A stretch of 64,000 bases of DNA from JAURFX01 sp038125265 (GTDB taxonomy: Bacteria; Pseudomonadota; Gammaproteobacteria; Steroidobacterales; Rariloculaceae), in the NCBI GenBank assembly GCA_038125265.1, contig JAYPDM010000005.1:6358-70357 (forward strand), given 5' to 3'. A model generated the notes under the pieces. The model was not told the origin of the DNA, did not search any database, and saw nothing but the letters and a program-made list of their open reading frames with translations. Of the stretch, positions 14,840 through 24,001 are shown piece after piece (within the stretch, counting starts at the first letter, position 1; the number at the start of each line of letters is the position of its first letter). The translations under genes were made by a program, and so were the position numbers.

Positions 14840-17110
14840 TGCTTCAAGCACCCTCTCAGGTGTAAAGGGTGCCCTTCTCAAACGGATCCCGATAGCGTCG
14901 AACACAGCATTTGCAATGGCTGGGGTCACAGCCCTTATAGATGGTTCACCTGCGCCATAAGGGGGCAGATCAACATTGTTTAACAGAATAATTTCTATCT
15001 CCTCTGGGCATAAGTCAATATTGACAGTCCTGTAGCTCAACCAATCATTACTTGTCACATGCTGGGAGCTAAATGAAACCTCCTCTAATAACGATCTGCT
15101 GATGCCATGCAAAATATTGCCCTCAATGGTTCTTCTTAACCATAATGGATTAATAATCAGGCCTTGGTCAGAGGCAATCACAAACTTCCTAGGATAGATC
15201 CTGCCTGAAGTAAGATTGATATCAACCTCACAAATGACGGCTACAACGGTGTTATTTCTTCTGGTGTATGCAACACCCCGACCTGATACTAAATTTGAAT
15301 TTTGCTGGATTTGACTTGCAGCAACTCTTGGTTGCCATGCATACCTCTCTGATGCAGAAATAAGCACACCTCTATCTCTCTCTTCATTTAAATATCTTAA
15401 TCGAAATGCGATTGGATCTTGACTGACAGCGAAAGCCATTTCATCAATAAAGCATTCACTAGCAAAATGAATTTGAGGGCCAAGAGGATCTCTAAGATGA
15501 GACGTTCTTAAGGGTGAAGCACGATCAAGAAGAGGTAATATTGTCTCCCAATACCTAACTTCATTAGGAAAGTTATAACGGTCTGAGGGATTTAAAAATC
15601 TCGGTGTATGATCGATTGCTAAACCAGTTTGCATTCCAGCATAACTATGTTGCGGATTACTTTCATTGCTTTCAATGTCTCCTGCAGAAAAACCCTTAGA
15701 TAAAAATTTAAATGCAATGACCTCACCATTTAAATTAAATCCAGCTGTCGCTTGATGCACCGAAGCTGGAGCCTTGGGATCCCACTGCGTACCATCGTGC
15801 CTCATACCCTGAAGTCTTATAGGTCGACCACTTAGTTTTGAAATTAAGGCAGCATCAAGGGCGCAATCGCCTGAATCATTCCTACCATAGCTCCCAGGAC
15901 CTGCAACCCAAATCGCTCGCACTTGATCTTCATCATATCCCAATAATCTTGCGACACCCTGAGCCGCATAATGGGGTTTTTGTGTTGCCGTATATAGAAT
16001 AATATTGTCATCTCTGACATCGCATACTGCACAAGCGGGCCCCATACTGGCATGGGACTGATAAGGGAATTCATAGCTTGCTGTAATTACATTCGTCGCG
16101 TATTGAATTGCATTATTAAATTCAGATTCATCTGGCTCAACATCGGGCTCCCTCGCACCACCTGATGACCTGCGAGCTACACTCGCATTTTGTATATATT
16201 CATATAATTCATCTTGCTCGGGAAAAAGGTCCTGAGGCTCTGTCCAATTTACTTGAAGTGTATTTAGTGCTTTAATCGCATGCCATTCCTTTGGGGCAAT
16301 TACAGCGAGAAAGTTACCCTGTCTAATTAATTCGGTATTAGGTATATCAGAAATACTATCAATATCTATTTCAATAATTTCGGCTCCAGCATGGGGCGGT
16401 CTAACTATTCGTGCATGCCACATACCTGGAATCTTAACTTCGGTTATAAATTTAAAATTCCCATAAACAATATTTGTTATTTCAGGTCTCTGAAAGGAAC
16501 TTCCAACAACAGAGTATTGGTCGCTTGTTTTCGGGAGAGCAAGACTAGAGACATCTAATCCGTTCCCATATACACCATTCCAATTAAGTTTAATATCAAA
16601 ATATCCATCCGATAGCAGCTCTCCATAGGACAACGACTGATTCACATCCAGTGTACTCACCGCCATTCCGTCCCTTAATAAAATTTGTTGCGGAAGCAAG
16701 CCAAACCTTCTTGCTGCATGATTAATAATAAATCTTCTTGCCTCAGCTGCGGCTTGCACAATAGGTTTAGATCCAAGTTCAATACCAGTGCTCCCACTGC
16801 CACCACCCTGATTCACAGTAAGCAACGTATCGCCCATAATGACATTAATATTTTCCATAGAAGCATCAAGCTCATCGGCTACCATTTGTGCGATAGCGAT
16901 GTTGACTCCTTGACCCATATCCATCTTACCGAAAAAGATTTCAACTTGATTTTGACTATCTATACGGATAAAACTATCAAGCTGTGCGGGAGACGGGCCC
17001 CTGTAAGAATGGCTTTCCTGAGCTTTAATAGCATCAGGTAATGAAAACCATACCGTAAGCGCACCGGATGTCTTTAGAAGTTCCCTTCTATTTAAATTCA
17101 TTTGCATCAT
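14825..17110 (-). CDS. Molybdenum hydroxylase large subunit, IorB-like, Tat-exported
   Basis: A 761-residue molybdopterin-binding subunit of the xanthine dehydrogenase family, close to isoquinoline 1-oxidoreductase beta subunit. A Tat signal is visible (NRRELLKTSG, R8-R9, then a hydrophobic stretch ending about residue 31). Cofactor motifs include 'GKMDMGQGVNIAIAQMVADE', 'GGGSGSTG', 'GPGSYGRNDSGDCALDAA' and, near the end, GAGEPS with the catalytic Glu722. It should act in the periplasm with the 2Fe-2S subunit whose gene overlaps it (ATGA at 17107-17110). The hydroxylated substrate, an N-heterocycle or aldehyde, is unknown. No cytochrome partner gene is adjacent. Confidence 0.88.
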   Translation of the reverse strand: MMQMNLNRRELLKTSGALTVWFSLPDAIKAQESHSYRGPSPAQLDSFIRIDSQNQVEIFFGKMDMGQGVNIAIAQMVADELDASMENINVIMGDTLLTVNQGGGSGSTGIELGSKPIVQAAAEARRFIINHAARRFGLLPQQILLRDGMAVSTLDVNQSLSYGELLSDGYFDIKLNWNGVYGNGLDVSSLALPKTSDQYSVVGSSFQRPEITNIVYGNFKFITEVKIPGMWHARIVRPPHAGAEIIEIDIDSISDIPNTELIRQGNFLAVIAPKEWHAIKALNTLQVNWTEPQDLFPEQDELYEYIQNASVARRSSGGAREPDVEPDESEFNNAIQYATNVITASYEFPYQSHASMGPACAVCDVRDDNIILYTATQKPHYAAQGVARLLGYDEDQVRAIWVAGPGSYGRNDSGDCALDAALISKLSGRPIRLQGMRHDGTQWDPKAPASVHQATAGFNLNGEVIAFKFLSKGFSAGDIESNESNPQHSYAGMQTGLAIDHTPRFLNPSDRYNFPNEVRYWETILPLLDRASPLRTSHLRDPLGPQIHFASECFIDEMAFAVSQDPIAFRLRYLNEERDRGVLISASERYAWQPRVAASQIQQNSNLVSGRGVAYTRRNNTVVAVICEVDINLTSGRIYPRKFVIASDQGLIINPLWLRRTIEGNILHGISRSLLEEVSFSSQHVTSNDWLSYRTVNIDLCPEEIEIILLNNVDLPPYGAGEPSIRAVTPAIANAVFDAIGIRLRRAPFTPERVLEALAQA

Positions 17111-17565
17111 GTCATTTCAGATGCTCGAATGATTGCTTTGATGATTGCAGAGTGAGATCCACATCTACACTTTAGGTTTGCAAATCGTCTTCTTATCTGA
17201 TCCTCACTTGGGTTGTTGTTTTGCGCTAAAAATGAAACTGCCTCTATGATCCAACCGTTCATGCAATAACCACAAAACATCGCTTGTTCCTCAATAAACG
17301 CTTGCTGAATTGGATGTGGGTTATTTGGAGTGCCAATACCCTTAATAGTTGTAATTTGATCCGTAATAGCCGAGATAGGAATGGAGCACGACCTCACGGG
17401 CATTTGTCCAAGCAAAACTGAACATGCTCCGCACTGTGCAAGGCCACAACCAAATTTAGGATTTTCCAGACCTAGCTCATCTCTTAAGACATAAAGAAGC
17501 GGTGTATCATCATCACATTCTACAGTTCGTAAATCCCCATCAATATTTAAAGTATAGGTACCCAT
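17107..17565 (-). CDS. Molybdenum hydroxylase 2Fe-2S subunit, IorA-like
   Basis: A 152-residue protein carrying two 2Fe-2S clusters. The plant-ferredoxin type cluster is bound by Cys40, Cys45, Cys48 and Cys60 (FGCGLAQCGAC...RSC). The second, alpha-helical cluster uses Cys98, Cys101, Cys133 and Cys135 (FCGYC...KCRCG). This is the full set for small subunits of xanthine dehydrogenase-type enzymes and passes electrons from the molybdenum site outward. It has no signal peptide, so it is probably carried out of the cell as a complex with the Tat-tagged large subunit. An AGGA ribosome site precedes the ATG. Confidence 0.93.
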   Translation of the reverse strand: MGTYTLNIDGDLRTVECDDDTPLLYVLRDELGLENPKFGCGLAQCGACSVLLGQMPVRSCSIPISAITDQITTIKGIGTPNNPHPIQQAFIEEQAMFCGYCMNGWIIEAVSFLAQNNNPSEDQIRRRFANLKCRCGSHSAIIKAIIRASEMT

Positions 17566-17641
17566 TTTATTTCCTAGTATCTCTGATGTGGCGAATTATG
17601 GACATTTATGATTAACTTAAGTAAATACAAAAAATACATAT

Positions 17642-18889
17642 ATGAATAAAAATTTACTCGTTTTCATACTAATTATATTTATCTTATTTTGCTACCTTTT
17701 CTTTGCAATGCCTAAGGGTTCTGAGGTCACCCTTGCAGCTGTAGGCGGACAAATTGGTGGACAAGATCACACCGGTCCCTATGAGGTTGATCCTAATTGG
17801 CCACTCCCGTTATCTGATTTTGATAATCATGCGGGCTGGACTTGGGGCGCTATGCAGGGAATTTTTGCAGAATCGGAGAATCGAGTTTTCCTTATCATGC
17901 GTGGAGAACTACCAGAGCTTGAAAGACCAAGAGAAGTCCCTTATCCAGAAGTTGGACCAAGCTTATCTTATCCCGTAACTGGAACTCCTTTTAGAAATGC
18001 CTCTGTTGGGCCAATTACAAGTCCTGGTAATACAGGACCGGACGGTTGGTCGGAATGGCAGGGTACGCTTGGCGTGGATGCGCGGTGGGAACATATTATT
18101 GTCGTTGTAAATTCAAGGGGAGAAATAATTGAAGACTGGTCACAGTGGGATCACTTATTTCGTAGGCCTCATTCAATAACCATCAATCCCTATGATCCAG
18201 AAAAACATATCTGGGTCATTGACGATCGGCACCATGTCATTTATGAGTTTTCAAATGATGGGTCTGAGCTTTTAAGAACTATGGGTGAGCCTGGTGTTCC
18301 CGGTAATGATGCCAATCATTTTAATCGTCCAACTTTTATGACTTGGGCGCCCGATGGGACCATGTTTGTTGCTGATGGATATGCAAACTCAAGGATAGTT
18401 AAATTTTCATCCGATGGCGAATACATTACATCTTGGGGCCAGGAAGGAATTCCACCTAATGAGACAAGACCAGGATACTTTAATGCTGTTCATGGAGTTG
18501 TTCTAGATTATGCATCCGATCGTTTATTTGTGACCGATAGAAGCAATAGAAGAATCCAGGTATTTAATATGGATGGTAATTTTCTCTATGATTTTTCAAC
18601 GGGTCCCTATTCTGTTCCTCAATATCTTTACATTTCTGAGGACAGGTATCTTTGGGTTGCTGACTATGCTACGAATAAAATTCTTAAGTATTCACTGGAC
18701 GGTGAATTTCTCTATTCATGGGGGAGTATGGGAGAGTGGCCAGGAGGTATGTGGAATGTCCATGGTATGAGTGTGGATGAAAATAATAATTTATATATAG
18801 CTGAAGTAAATTCAGGAAGAGCTCAAAAATTTATACCCAGGCAGGATGCTAGGATGGAATTCATTACTGCAAAACCACTGATTGAATGA
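17642..18889 (+). CDS. Membrane-anchored NHL beta-propeller, peptidyl-amidating-lyase-like
   Basis: A 415-residue protein with one N-terminal membrane helix (about 4-23) and a long NHL-type beta-propeller outside the cytoplasm. Repeated blades read 'HSITINPYDPEKHIWVID', 'TFMTWAPDGTMFVADGYANSRIVKF', 'HGVVLDYASDRLFVTDRSNRRIQVF' and 'HGMSVDENNNLYIAEVNSGRAQKF'. Bacterial proteins of this shape are often named after peptidyl-alpha-hydroxyglycine alpha-amidating lyase because the propeller and metal-binding His are alike. Activity is unproven. It begins an operon with two lipoproteins and a CorA-type transporter. Its stop overlaps the next start (ATGA). Confidence 0.75.
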   Translation: MNKNLLVFILIIFILFCYLFFAMPKGSEVTLAAVGGQIGGQDHTGPYEVDPNWPLPLSDFDNHAGWTWGAMQGIFAESENRVFLIMRGELPELERPREVPYPEVGPSLSYPVTGTPFRNASVGPITSPGNTGPDGWSEWQGTLGVDARWEHIIVVVNSRGEIIEDWSQWDHLFRRPHSITINPYDPEKHIWVIDDRHHVIYEFSNDGSELLRTMGEPGVPGNDANHFNRPTFMTWAPDGTMFVADGYANSRIVKFSSDGEYITSWGQEGIPPNETRPGYFNAVHGVVLDYASDRLFVTDRSNRRIQVFNMDGNFLYDFSTGPYSVPQYLYISEDRYLWVADYATNKILKYSLDGEFLYSWGSMGEWPGGMWNVHGMSVDENNNLYIAEVNSGRAQKFIPRQDARMEFITAKPLIE

Positions 18890-19461
18890 TAATTAAAAAG
18901 ATAATATTTAGCGTACTAAGTTTATTGCTTGTTTTAGGTGGATGCAGTAGCTCAACCGTTGGCATACCAATGGTTGATCAGGTTTGGTTGAATAATACTT
19001 GTGATGCACTTCCACAATTCAAGCCTGATGCATGCGCCCTTTTAGATTATTGCGAAACAAGCAGCACGAATGATGGATCCTGTAATTGTCAAATTACTGA
19101 CTCGTTCAGCAATAATGCAAGTTATGTTGGAACTTTATTAAACGGACAATTTCATGGGAACGGTGTCTATACATCTGATCAAGGTAATGTCTACAAGGGG
19201 TTATGGGATCAAGGACAAAAGCATTGTGGCGTTGAAACAGAGAATCTTAATTATCAGGTATTCAGATACGGCCGAATCATTGAAGAAGGAAGTGGGACAG
19301 ATCCTACACAAGATCGTATCAATACTACCCTCCTCGTAGTTGGAGGTGTTGTAGTCATTGGTTTATTAATCAAAGCCGGACAAGACTATTGTGATGAACA
19401 ATATGAAAAATATGGTTACTATAATAGCTGTAATAACCGATACAGAAGCTCTTATTGGTAA
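18886..19461 (+). CDS. Cysteine-rich lipoprotein with a MORN-like repeat
   Basis: A 191-residue lipoprotein. The lipobox is LGGC with Cys at residue 20. The following part is rich in Cys (DALPQFKPDACALLDYC, SCNCQ). A MORN-like repeat pair follows: 'YVGTLLNGQFHGNGVYTS' and 'VYKGLWDQGQKHCG' (about 79-115). A hydrophobic segment (about 147-163) lies near the C-terminus, followed by a Tyr/Cys/Asn-rich tail. A C-terminal membrane helix after a lipid anchor is unusual. I do not recognise a named family beyond the MORN motif. It is translationally coupled to the propeller gene upstream. Confidence 0.7.
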   Translation: MIIKKIIFSVLSLLLVLGGCSSSTVGIPMVDQVWLNNTCDALPQFKPDACALLDYCETSSTNDGSCNCQITDSFSNNASYVGTLLNGQFHGNGVYTSDQGNVYKGLWDQGQKHCGVETENLNYQVFRYGRIIEEGSGTDPTQDRINTTLLVVGGVVVIGLLIKAGQDYCDEQYEKYGYYNSCNNRYRSSYW

Positions 19462-19465
19462 TAAT

Positions 19466-19615
19466 ATGAAAAAAATCTTTTGTCTTTTTTTTATGCTTTC
19501 AGGATGCATTCCCTTTGTGCCTTTTGTTCAAAATAGTCATGAGACTCAAACATGTACCGATTTAGATTACGAGTGTACCAAAGCAAGTACATATGAGGAA
19601 AAGGATAACGCCTAG
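19466..19615 (+). CDS. Small cysteine-containing lipoprotein
   Basis: A 49-residue lipoprotein starting at the ATG at 19466, five bases after the previous stop. The signal MKKIFCLFFMLSGC ends in a good lipobox (LSGC, Cys14). The mature part is only 36 residues, acidic, with two more cysteines (TCTDLDYEC). A longer open frame starts at 19391, but its extra residues overlap the MORN gene and have no signal character. Its stop TAG shares a base with the GTG start of the CorA-type gene. Function unknown. It is conserved in position with the neighbouring lipoprotein and may be its partner. Confidence 0.65.
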   Translation: MKKIFCLFFMLSGCIPFVPFVQNSHETQTCTDLDYECTKASTYEEKDNA

Positions 19616-20553
19616 TGGCACTCCTGCTACATAAAAAACTTAACAATCCAGATGCATCTATTGACTGGCTTCATTTAGATGGCAATAAACCGAATTGTAG
19701 TTTAATTCTCAAAAATGAAATTAAGGAGTTTGACAAGACTATCGAAGAGGCTTTATTAGAGGTCGAAACTAGACCTCGAGTTATGGAGTTTGATGATGCT
19801 GCTATTGTTATATTAAGAGGTCTTAATTTTAATGATGCTGCTGATATTGAGGATATGGTTTCTATAAGACTGTGGATTCAATCAGATAAGATAATTACAG
19901 TTCAAAGGCGCCAGCTGCAATCAATACGCGATATTGAAAAATCAATTGACTCTGGACAAGGACCAAAAACGACCGCCGGATTTTTATGTAATCTGCTTGA
20001 GGGTCTCAATGATCGACTCACGACACAGTATTTAGAGATAGAGTCAAAATATGAAAATATGGAGGAAATGCTTTTAAATATTAACTCTCTTTCTGCAGTA
20101 TCAAATAATCAAAATTATATTAATGAAATTAATGATTATCGAAGAATGGTCGTACTCATTAATCGTTTTCTGGTTCCTCAAAGTATTGCTATTGCAAAGA
20201 TTAGAAGGATTGCATTTACCTGGATTGAGGATAGGCATGCTCGCTATCTTGAAGATGCACATAATGATACCGAAAGAATCATTGAAGAGCTTCAACTTCT
20301 GGTTTCAAGGTTTCAATTATTGAGAGAAGAATTAAATTCTATTGAAAACCAAAGAATGAATCGTCACTCACATACCTTGACGATTATCGCCTCCATCTTT
20401 CTCCCCTTGACTTTTCTTACTGGCGTCATGGGAATGAATGTGTCCGGCATTCCAATGGCTAGCGAATCATCAGCATTTCTGCTCTTATCGCTTCTTTTCT
20501 TTGTCGTGATTTTGATTCAGGTATTAATTTTTAAAAAATTTAAATGGTTTTAG
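19615..20553 (+). CDS. CorA/ZntB family divalent cation transporter
   Basis: A 312-residue inner-membrane protein. The N-terminal 240 residues form the soluble alpha/beta and long-helix funnel domain. Two C-terminal helices follow (about 251-271 and 284-305), separated by the family's GMN signature (273-275, in GVMGMNVSGIP). The extended GMN-x-x-GIP form is common in ZntB-like members, which move zinc. Magnesium is the alternative. It starts with GTG, one base overlapping the previous stop, as last gene of the propeller/lipoprotein operon. Its end overlaps the convergent Nudix gene by 14 bases. Confidence 0.85.
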   Translation: MALLLHKKLNNPDASIDWLHLDGNKPNCSLILKNEIKEFDKTIEEALLEVETRPRVMEFDDAAIVILRGLNFNDAADIEDMVSIRLWIQSDKIITVQRRQLQSIRDIEKSIDSGQGPKTTAGFLCNLLEGLNDRLTTQYLEIESKYENMEEMLLNINSLSAVSNNQNYINEINDYRRMVVLINRFLVPQSIAIAKIRRIAFTWIEDRHARYLEDAHNDTERIIEELQLLVSRFQLLREELNSIENQRMNRHSHTLTIIASIFLPLTFLTGVMGMNVSGIPMASESSAFLLLSLLFFVVILIQVLIFKKFKWF

Positions 20554-21163
20554 TCTGAATTACTTCTATTAAGTTCATAATGATAGATGCAGTAGCTCCC
20601 CATATGATTAGATCTTCAAAATAAAACTCGTAAATTCTAAATTGAGTTTCATGTCGCATGATTATCTTTTCTTTTTGATTTTTGTTTTCAAGAAAGAACT
20701 CTAGGGGAGCAGAAAATACCTTCTCTACCTCTTTAGATTTAATTTGTAATTCATATTCAGAATCGACCATTCCTACAATTGGTGAGATTTGAAAACCCGT
20801 GCCAGTAATGAATGAATCTAATTTCCCTAAAACTTTAACTTGATGTTGTTGAATATTAATCTCTTCATATGACTCCCTTAGTGCGCATGCTTCAATACTT
20901 TTATCGCTATCATCAATGCGGCCCCCAGGAAAACAAATTTGCCCTGCATGACTCTTTAAATTTTCATTTCTCTTCGTAAATATAAGATGCAATTTACCAT
21001 CAATAACCTGAATGGGGACCAGCACTGCAGATTCAGTATTTTTTTTATTGAGAAAAGCTAACCAGCTTGCACTTAATGGACTTTTTAAGTCCCTTAAAGT
21101 TCTAAATTTTGGGTTAAGGTGTGGGATGTAACTTTTTAGTCTCTCCTCAATTTGAGCGCTCAT
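20540..21163 (-). CDS. Nudix hydrolase, CoA pyrophosphatase type
   Basis: A 207-residue Nudix protein. The CoA-hydrolase signature 'LIFTKRNENLKSHAGQICFPGG' (60-81) comes directly before the Nudix box, whose core RESYEE (96-101) supplies the metal-binding glutamates. This arrangement marks the NudL/Pcd1 group, which splits coenzyme A and its derivatives into 3',5'-ADP and phosphopantetheine. Length is as expected. It lies three bases after fumC on the same strand and is probably co-transcribed with it. Confidence 0.88.
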   Translation of the reverse strand: MSAQIEERLKSYIPHLNPKFRTLRDLKSPLSASWLAFLNKKNTESAVLVPIQVIDGKLHLIFTKRNENLKSHAGQICFPGGRIDDSDKSIEACALRESYEEINIQQHQVKVLGKLDSFITGTGFQISPIVGMVDSEYELQIKSKEVEKVFSAPLEFFLENKNQKEKIIMRHETQFRIYEFYFEDLIIWGATASIIMNLIEVIQTKTI

Positions 21164-21166
21164 TTA

Positions 21167-22546
21167 TTAACTAATTCCGCCTTTAGTCAATTTCATGGGA
21201 TCTAACAGTTTGATTAACTCTCTCTCCTCAAGCTCTGTCTCCTCAAGTGCAACCTCAAGAATAGGCCTTTTCTCTTGATAGGCTTTTTTAGCAATTTGAG
21301 CACCCTTATCATAGCCAATGACAGCATTTAAGGCTGTCACCAATATTGGATTTTTATTCAATGCTTTGTTAATGCTTTCAGTGTTAACTTTAAATCCAGC
21401 AATAGCCTTATCGGCAAGAGCCATGGAAACATTGCTAAGAATAAGAGCAGATTCGTCAATATTGTGTAAAACGAGGGGAAGCATCACATTAAGCTGAAAA
21501 TTACCTGATTGTCCTGCAATCGTAATCGCGGCATCATTGCCAATGACTTGTGCAGAAACCATGGCTGTAGCCTCTGGAATCACAGGATTAACTTTACCTG
21601 GCATGATACTGCTCCCAGGCTGCAAGGCAGGTAATTCTATCTCTCCTAAACCCGCTAAGGGACCGCTATTCATCCACCTAAGGTCATTTGCAATTTTCAT
21701 TAAAGAAACAGCAAGATTTTTAAACTTTCCTGATAATTCAACTATGCTATCAACCGAACTGAGCCCTTCGAATAAATTTTCTGATTGAGTAAACTTTATT
21801 TGTGTTTGGCCGGACAGCCATTCATTTACATAGTCAGTCAATTTTGGATCAGCATTGATACCCGTACCTACTGCTGTGCCTCCAAGCGCGATGGCACTAA
21901 TTCTAGGTATCGACTCTTCAATTCTGTTTATGTTTGCTTGAATTTGTTGCGCCCAACCAGACAATTCTTGACCAAAAGTTACGGGCATCGCATCCATTAA
22001 ATGTGTTCTACCAGTCTTTACATCATCTTTAAGTTCAATTGATTTTGCGTCAATTGTTTGATGAAGATGCTTCAAGGATGGAATCAAGCTCTCTACAACG
22101 AGCAAGGTTGCTGTAATATGGATAACCGTAGGAATAACGTCATTGCTACTCTGACCCATATTCACATGATCGTTTGGATGCACTTTCTCGCCTAATTTTG
22201 CAGAGGAGATATTAGCAATAACCTCATTTGCATTCATATTTGAGCTTGTTCCTGAGCCAGTTTGGAATATATCGACAGGAAACTCTTTATCATGATGTCC
22301 ATTTGCAATTTCCAAGGATGCATCAATAATTGCGTCAGCAAATTTTTCATCCAAGTGTCCTAACTTTTTATTACCATAAGCTAATGCTGCCTTGAGTAAT
22401 CCTATCGATCTGATCGCATTTCTAGATAAAACAAGACCACTTATCGGAAAATTGTTTACGGCTCTTTGGGTTTGTGCTGACCAGAGCGCTTGAGATGGGA
22501 CCTCTAACTCTCCCATGCTATCTTTTTCAATACGAAACTTTGACAT
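21167..22546 (-). CDS. fumC: Class II fumarate hydratase
   Basis: A 459-residue iron-independent fumarase of the tricarboxylic acid cycle, converting fumarate to malate. Signature segments include 'ERDSMGELEVP'-like start (KDSMGELEVPSQALW), 'FQTGSGTSSNMNANEVIAN' and 'GRTHLMDAMPVTFGQE' with the catalytic His. 'GSSIMPGKVNPVIPEA' is the active-site loop. 'GGTAVGTGINADP' also matches. Length equals E. coli FumC. It is divergent from purB with a 91-base gap. A downstream Nudix gene follows three bases later. Confidence 0.96.
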   Translation of the reverse strand: MSKFRIEKDSMGELEVPSQALWSAQTQRAVNNFPISGLVLSRNAIRSIGLLKAALAYGNKKLGHLDEKFADAIIDASLEIANGHHDKEFPVDIFQTGSGTSSNMNANEVIANISSAKLGEKVHPNDHVNMGQSSNDVIPTVIHITATLLVVESLIPSLKHLHQTIDAKSIELKDDVKTGRTHLMDAMPVTFGQELSGWAQQIQANINRIEESIPRISAIALGGTAVGTGINADPKLTDYVNEWLSGQTQIKFTQSENLFEGLSSVDSIVELSGKFKNLAVSLMKIANDLRWMNSGPLAGLGEIELPALQPGSSIMPGKVNPVIPEATAMVSAQVIGNDAAITIAGQSGNFQLNVMLPLVLHNIDESALILSNVSMALADKAIAGFKVNTESINKALNKNPILVTALNAVIGYDKGAQIAKKAYQEKRPILEVALEETELEERELIKLLDPMKLTKGGIS

Positions 22547-22577
22547 TTAATTATTCCTCAGCCATTTTTTTAAAAGT

Positions 22578-22606
22578 TTGCCATAAAAACATAATGATTC
22601 TATAAA
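22578..22606 (+). promoter_or_regulatory. Candidate sigma-70 promoter for purB-mnmA
   Basis: TTGCCA at 22578-22583 and TATAAA at 22601-22606 are separated by exactly 17 bases, one of the better -35/-10 pairs in the window. Transcription would start near 22613, giving a leader of about 25 bases before the purB ATG at 22638. A second A/T-rich box (TATAAT at 22612-22617) lies just downstream and could be an alternative. Confidence 0.5.
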
Positions 22607-22637
22607 ATATTATATAATTTGTTCTTTGAATAATCTG

Positions 22638-23993
22638 ATGATTGAACAGAATAATTTCTCGCTAACAGCAGTCTCCTCAATTGATGGGAGATATCATGAC
22701 AAGTCTGCAGATCTATCACAGTACTTTTCTGAATATGCCTTAATCAAATATCGTGTATTTGTGGAATGCGCATGGCTTAATCATATTTCTCAGTTACCAG
22801 AATTCTTATCGTTAAATCCTCATGAGCTTGAGCTTGTTGAGCGACTCATGAAAGACTTTACGTTAAAAGATGCAAGCAGGGTAAAGGAAATTGAAAAAAT
22901 TACTAATCATGATGTTAAGGCAGTTGAATACTTTATTTCAGAACAAATTCAAACTGAAAAATTAAAATCTCTTGTTCACTTTGCATGCACCTCAGAGGAT
23001 ATCAACAATCTTGCTTATGCCCTTGCCCTTAATGAATACAGAAGCAGGACTTTTAATGATAATGTTAATTTGCTTATTGATACGCTTAGAAAGCTTGCGA
23101 TTGAAACCGCAGAAAATCCAATGTTAAGTTTTACGCATGGTCAAATTGCCTCCCCCACAACAATGGGAAAAGAAATTGCAGTCATAATTAACAGACTGAA
23201 TAGTCAAATCCAACAAATCAACCAAGTTGAGATTCTGGGAAAAATAAATGGTGCCGTGGGTAATTTTAACGCCCATATTGCTGCCTATCCTGAATTGGAT
23301 TGGCCTAAAATATCAGAGCAATTCATAGAGGAGCTTGGACTTAAATCCAATCCCTACACCACTCAAATTGAGCCGCATGATTGGATTGCTGAATATTGCC
23401 ATGGAATGATCAGAATCAATAATATCCTCCAAGATTTTTGTGTCGATGTTTGGCTTTATATCAGTAAGGGTTACTTTAAGTCTAAGGCAATTAGTACCGA
23501 AACTGGATCTTCAACAATGCCCCATAAAGTGAATCCTATAGATTTTGAAAATGCAGAGGGTAACTTGGGATTATCAGTAGCCTTGTTGGATTATCTTTCT
23601 ATAAAACTTACCAAATCACGCTTACAGAGAGATTTAACTGACTCAACAACACTAAGAAATCTGGGAATTGCTTTTGGATATCAGATCATTGCTTTGAAAT
23701 CACTGCTCAAGGGAATTTCAAAATTAGAACTTAATGAGGAGTTAATGCTAGAGCAGCTAAATCAAGAGCCCAGTGTTCTCGCTGAAGCAATACAGACCGT
23801 AATGAGAAAGCATGGAATTGCAGATGCTTATGAGCAACTTAAAGCTTTTACTCGTGGCAAAGAAATAACGCTAGAAAATATCATAGAGTTTATCGATCAA
23901 GTAGATATCCCAGAAACTGACAAGGTTAGACTAAAGGCACTTAAACCTGAGGACTACATTGGTCTAGCAAAAGATTTAGCTAAGAATATCTAA
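22638..23993 (+). CDS. purB: Adenylosuccinate lyase
   Basis: A 451-residue enzyme acting twice in purine synthesis, on SAICAR and on adenylosuccinate. The E. coli-type form is recognised by the start 'FSLTAVSSIDGRYHDKS', by 'HDVKAVEYFI' and 'FACTSEDINNLAYAL', and by the catalytic loop 'TGSSTMPHKVNPIDFENAEGN'. I chose ATG 22638; the open frame extends four codons to a TTG at 22626, but the ATG fits the usual short lead before 'SLTAVS'. mnmA follows eight bases later. In E. coli, mnmA and purB also neighbour each other, in the reverse order with hflD between. Confidence 0.96.
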   Translation: MIEQNNFSLTAVSSIDGRYHDKSADLSQYFSEYALIKYRVFVECAWLNHISQLPEFLSLNPHELELVERLMKDFTLKDASRVKEIEKITNHDVKAVEYFISEQIQTEKLKSLVHFACTSEDINNLAYALALNEYRSRTFNDNVNLLIDTLRKLAIETAENPMLSFTHGQIASPTTMGKEIAVIINRLNSQIQQINQVEILGKINGAVGNFNAHIAAYPELDWPKISEQFIEELGLKSNPYTTQIEPHDWIAEYCHGMIRINNILQDFCVDVWLYISKGYFKSKAISTETGSSTMPHKVNPIDFENAEGNLGLSVALLDYLSIKLTKSRLQRDLTDSTTLRNLGIAFGYQIIALKSLLKGISKLELNEELMLEQLNQEPSVLAEAIQTVMRKHGIADAYEQLKAFTRGKEITLENIIEFIDQVDIPETDKVRLKALKPEDYIGLAKDLAKNI

Positions 23994-24001
23994 TTACGAT
24001 A

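Noticed and set aside
14815..14860. GCTTGA...TCAAGC hairpin at the junction of the MmgE/PrpD and IorB-like genes
   Set aside because: Six-base stem, no T-run on either strand, and fully explained by coding on both strands.
14825..17565. IorA/IorB as true isoquinoline oxidoreductase
   Set aside because: The family match is good but substrate cannot be told; the genes are described only as IorA/IorB-like.
19391..19465. Longer start for the small lipoprotein at 19391
   Set aside because: Extra residues are antiparallel to the MORN gene frame and would bury the lipoprotein signal. ATG 19466 gives a proper signal peptide.
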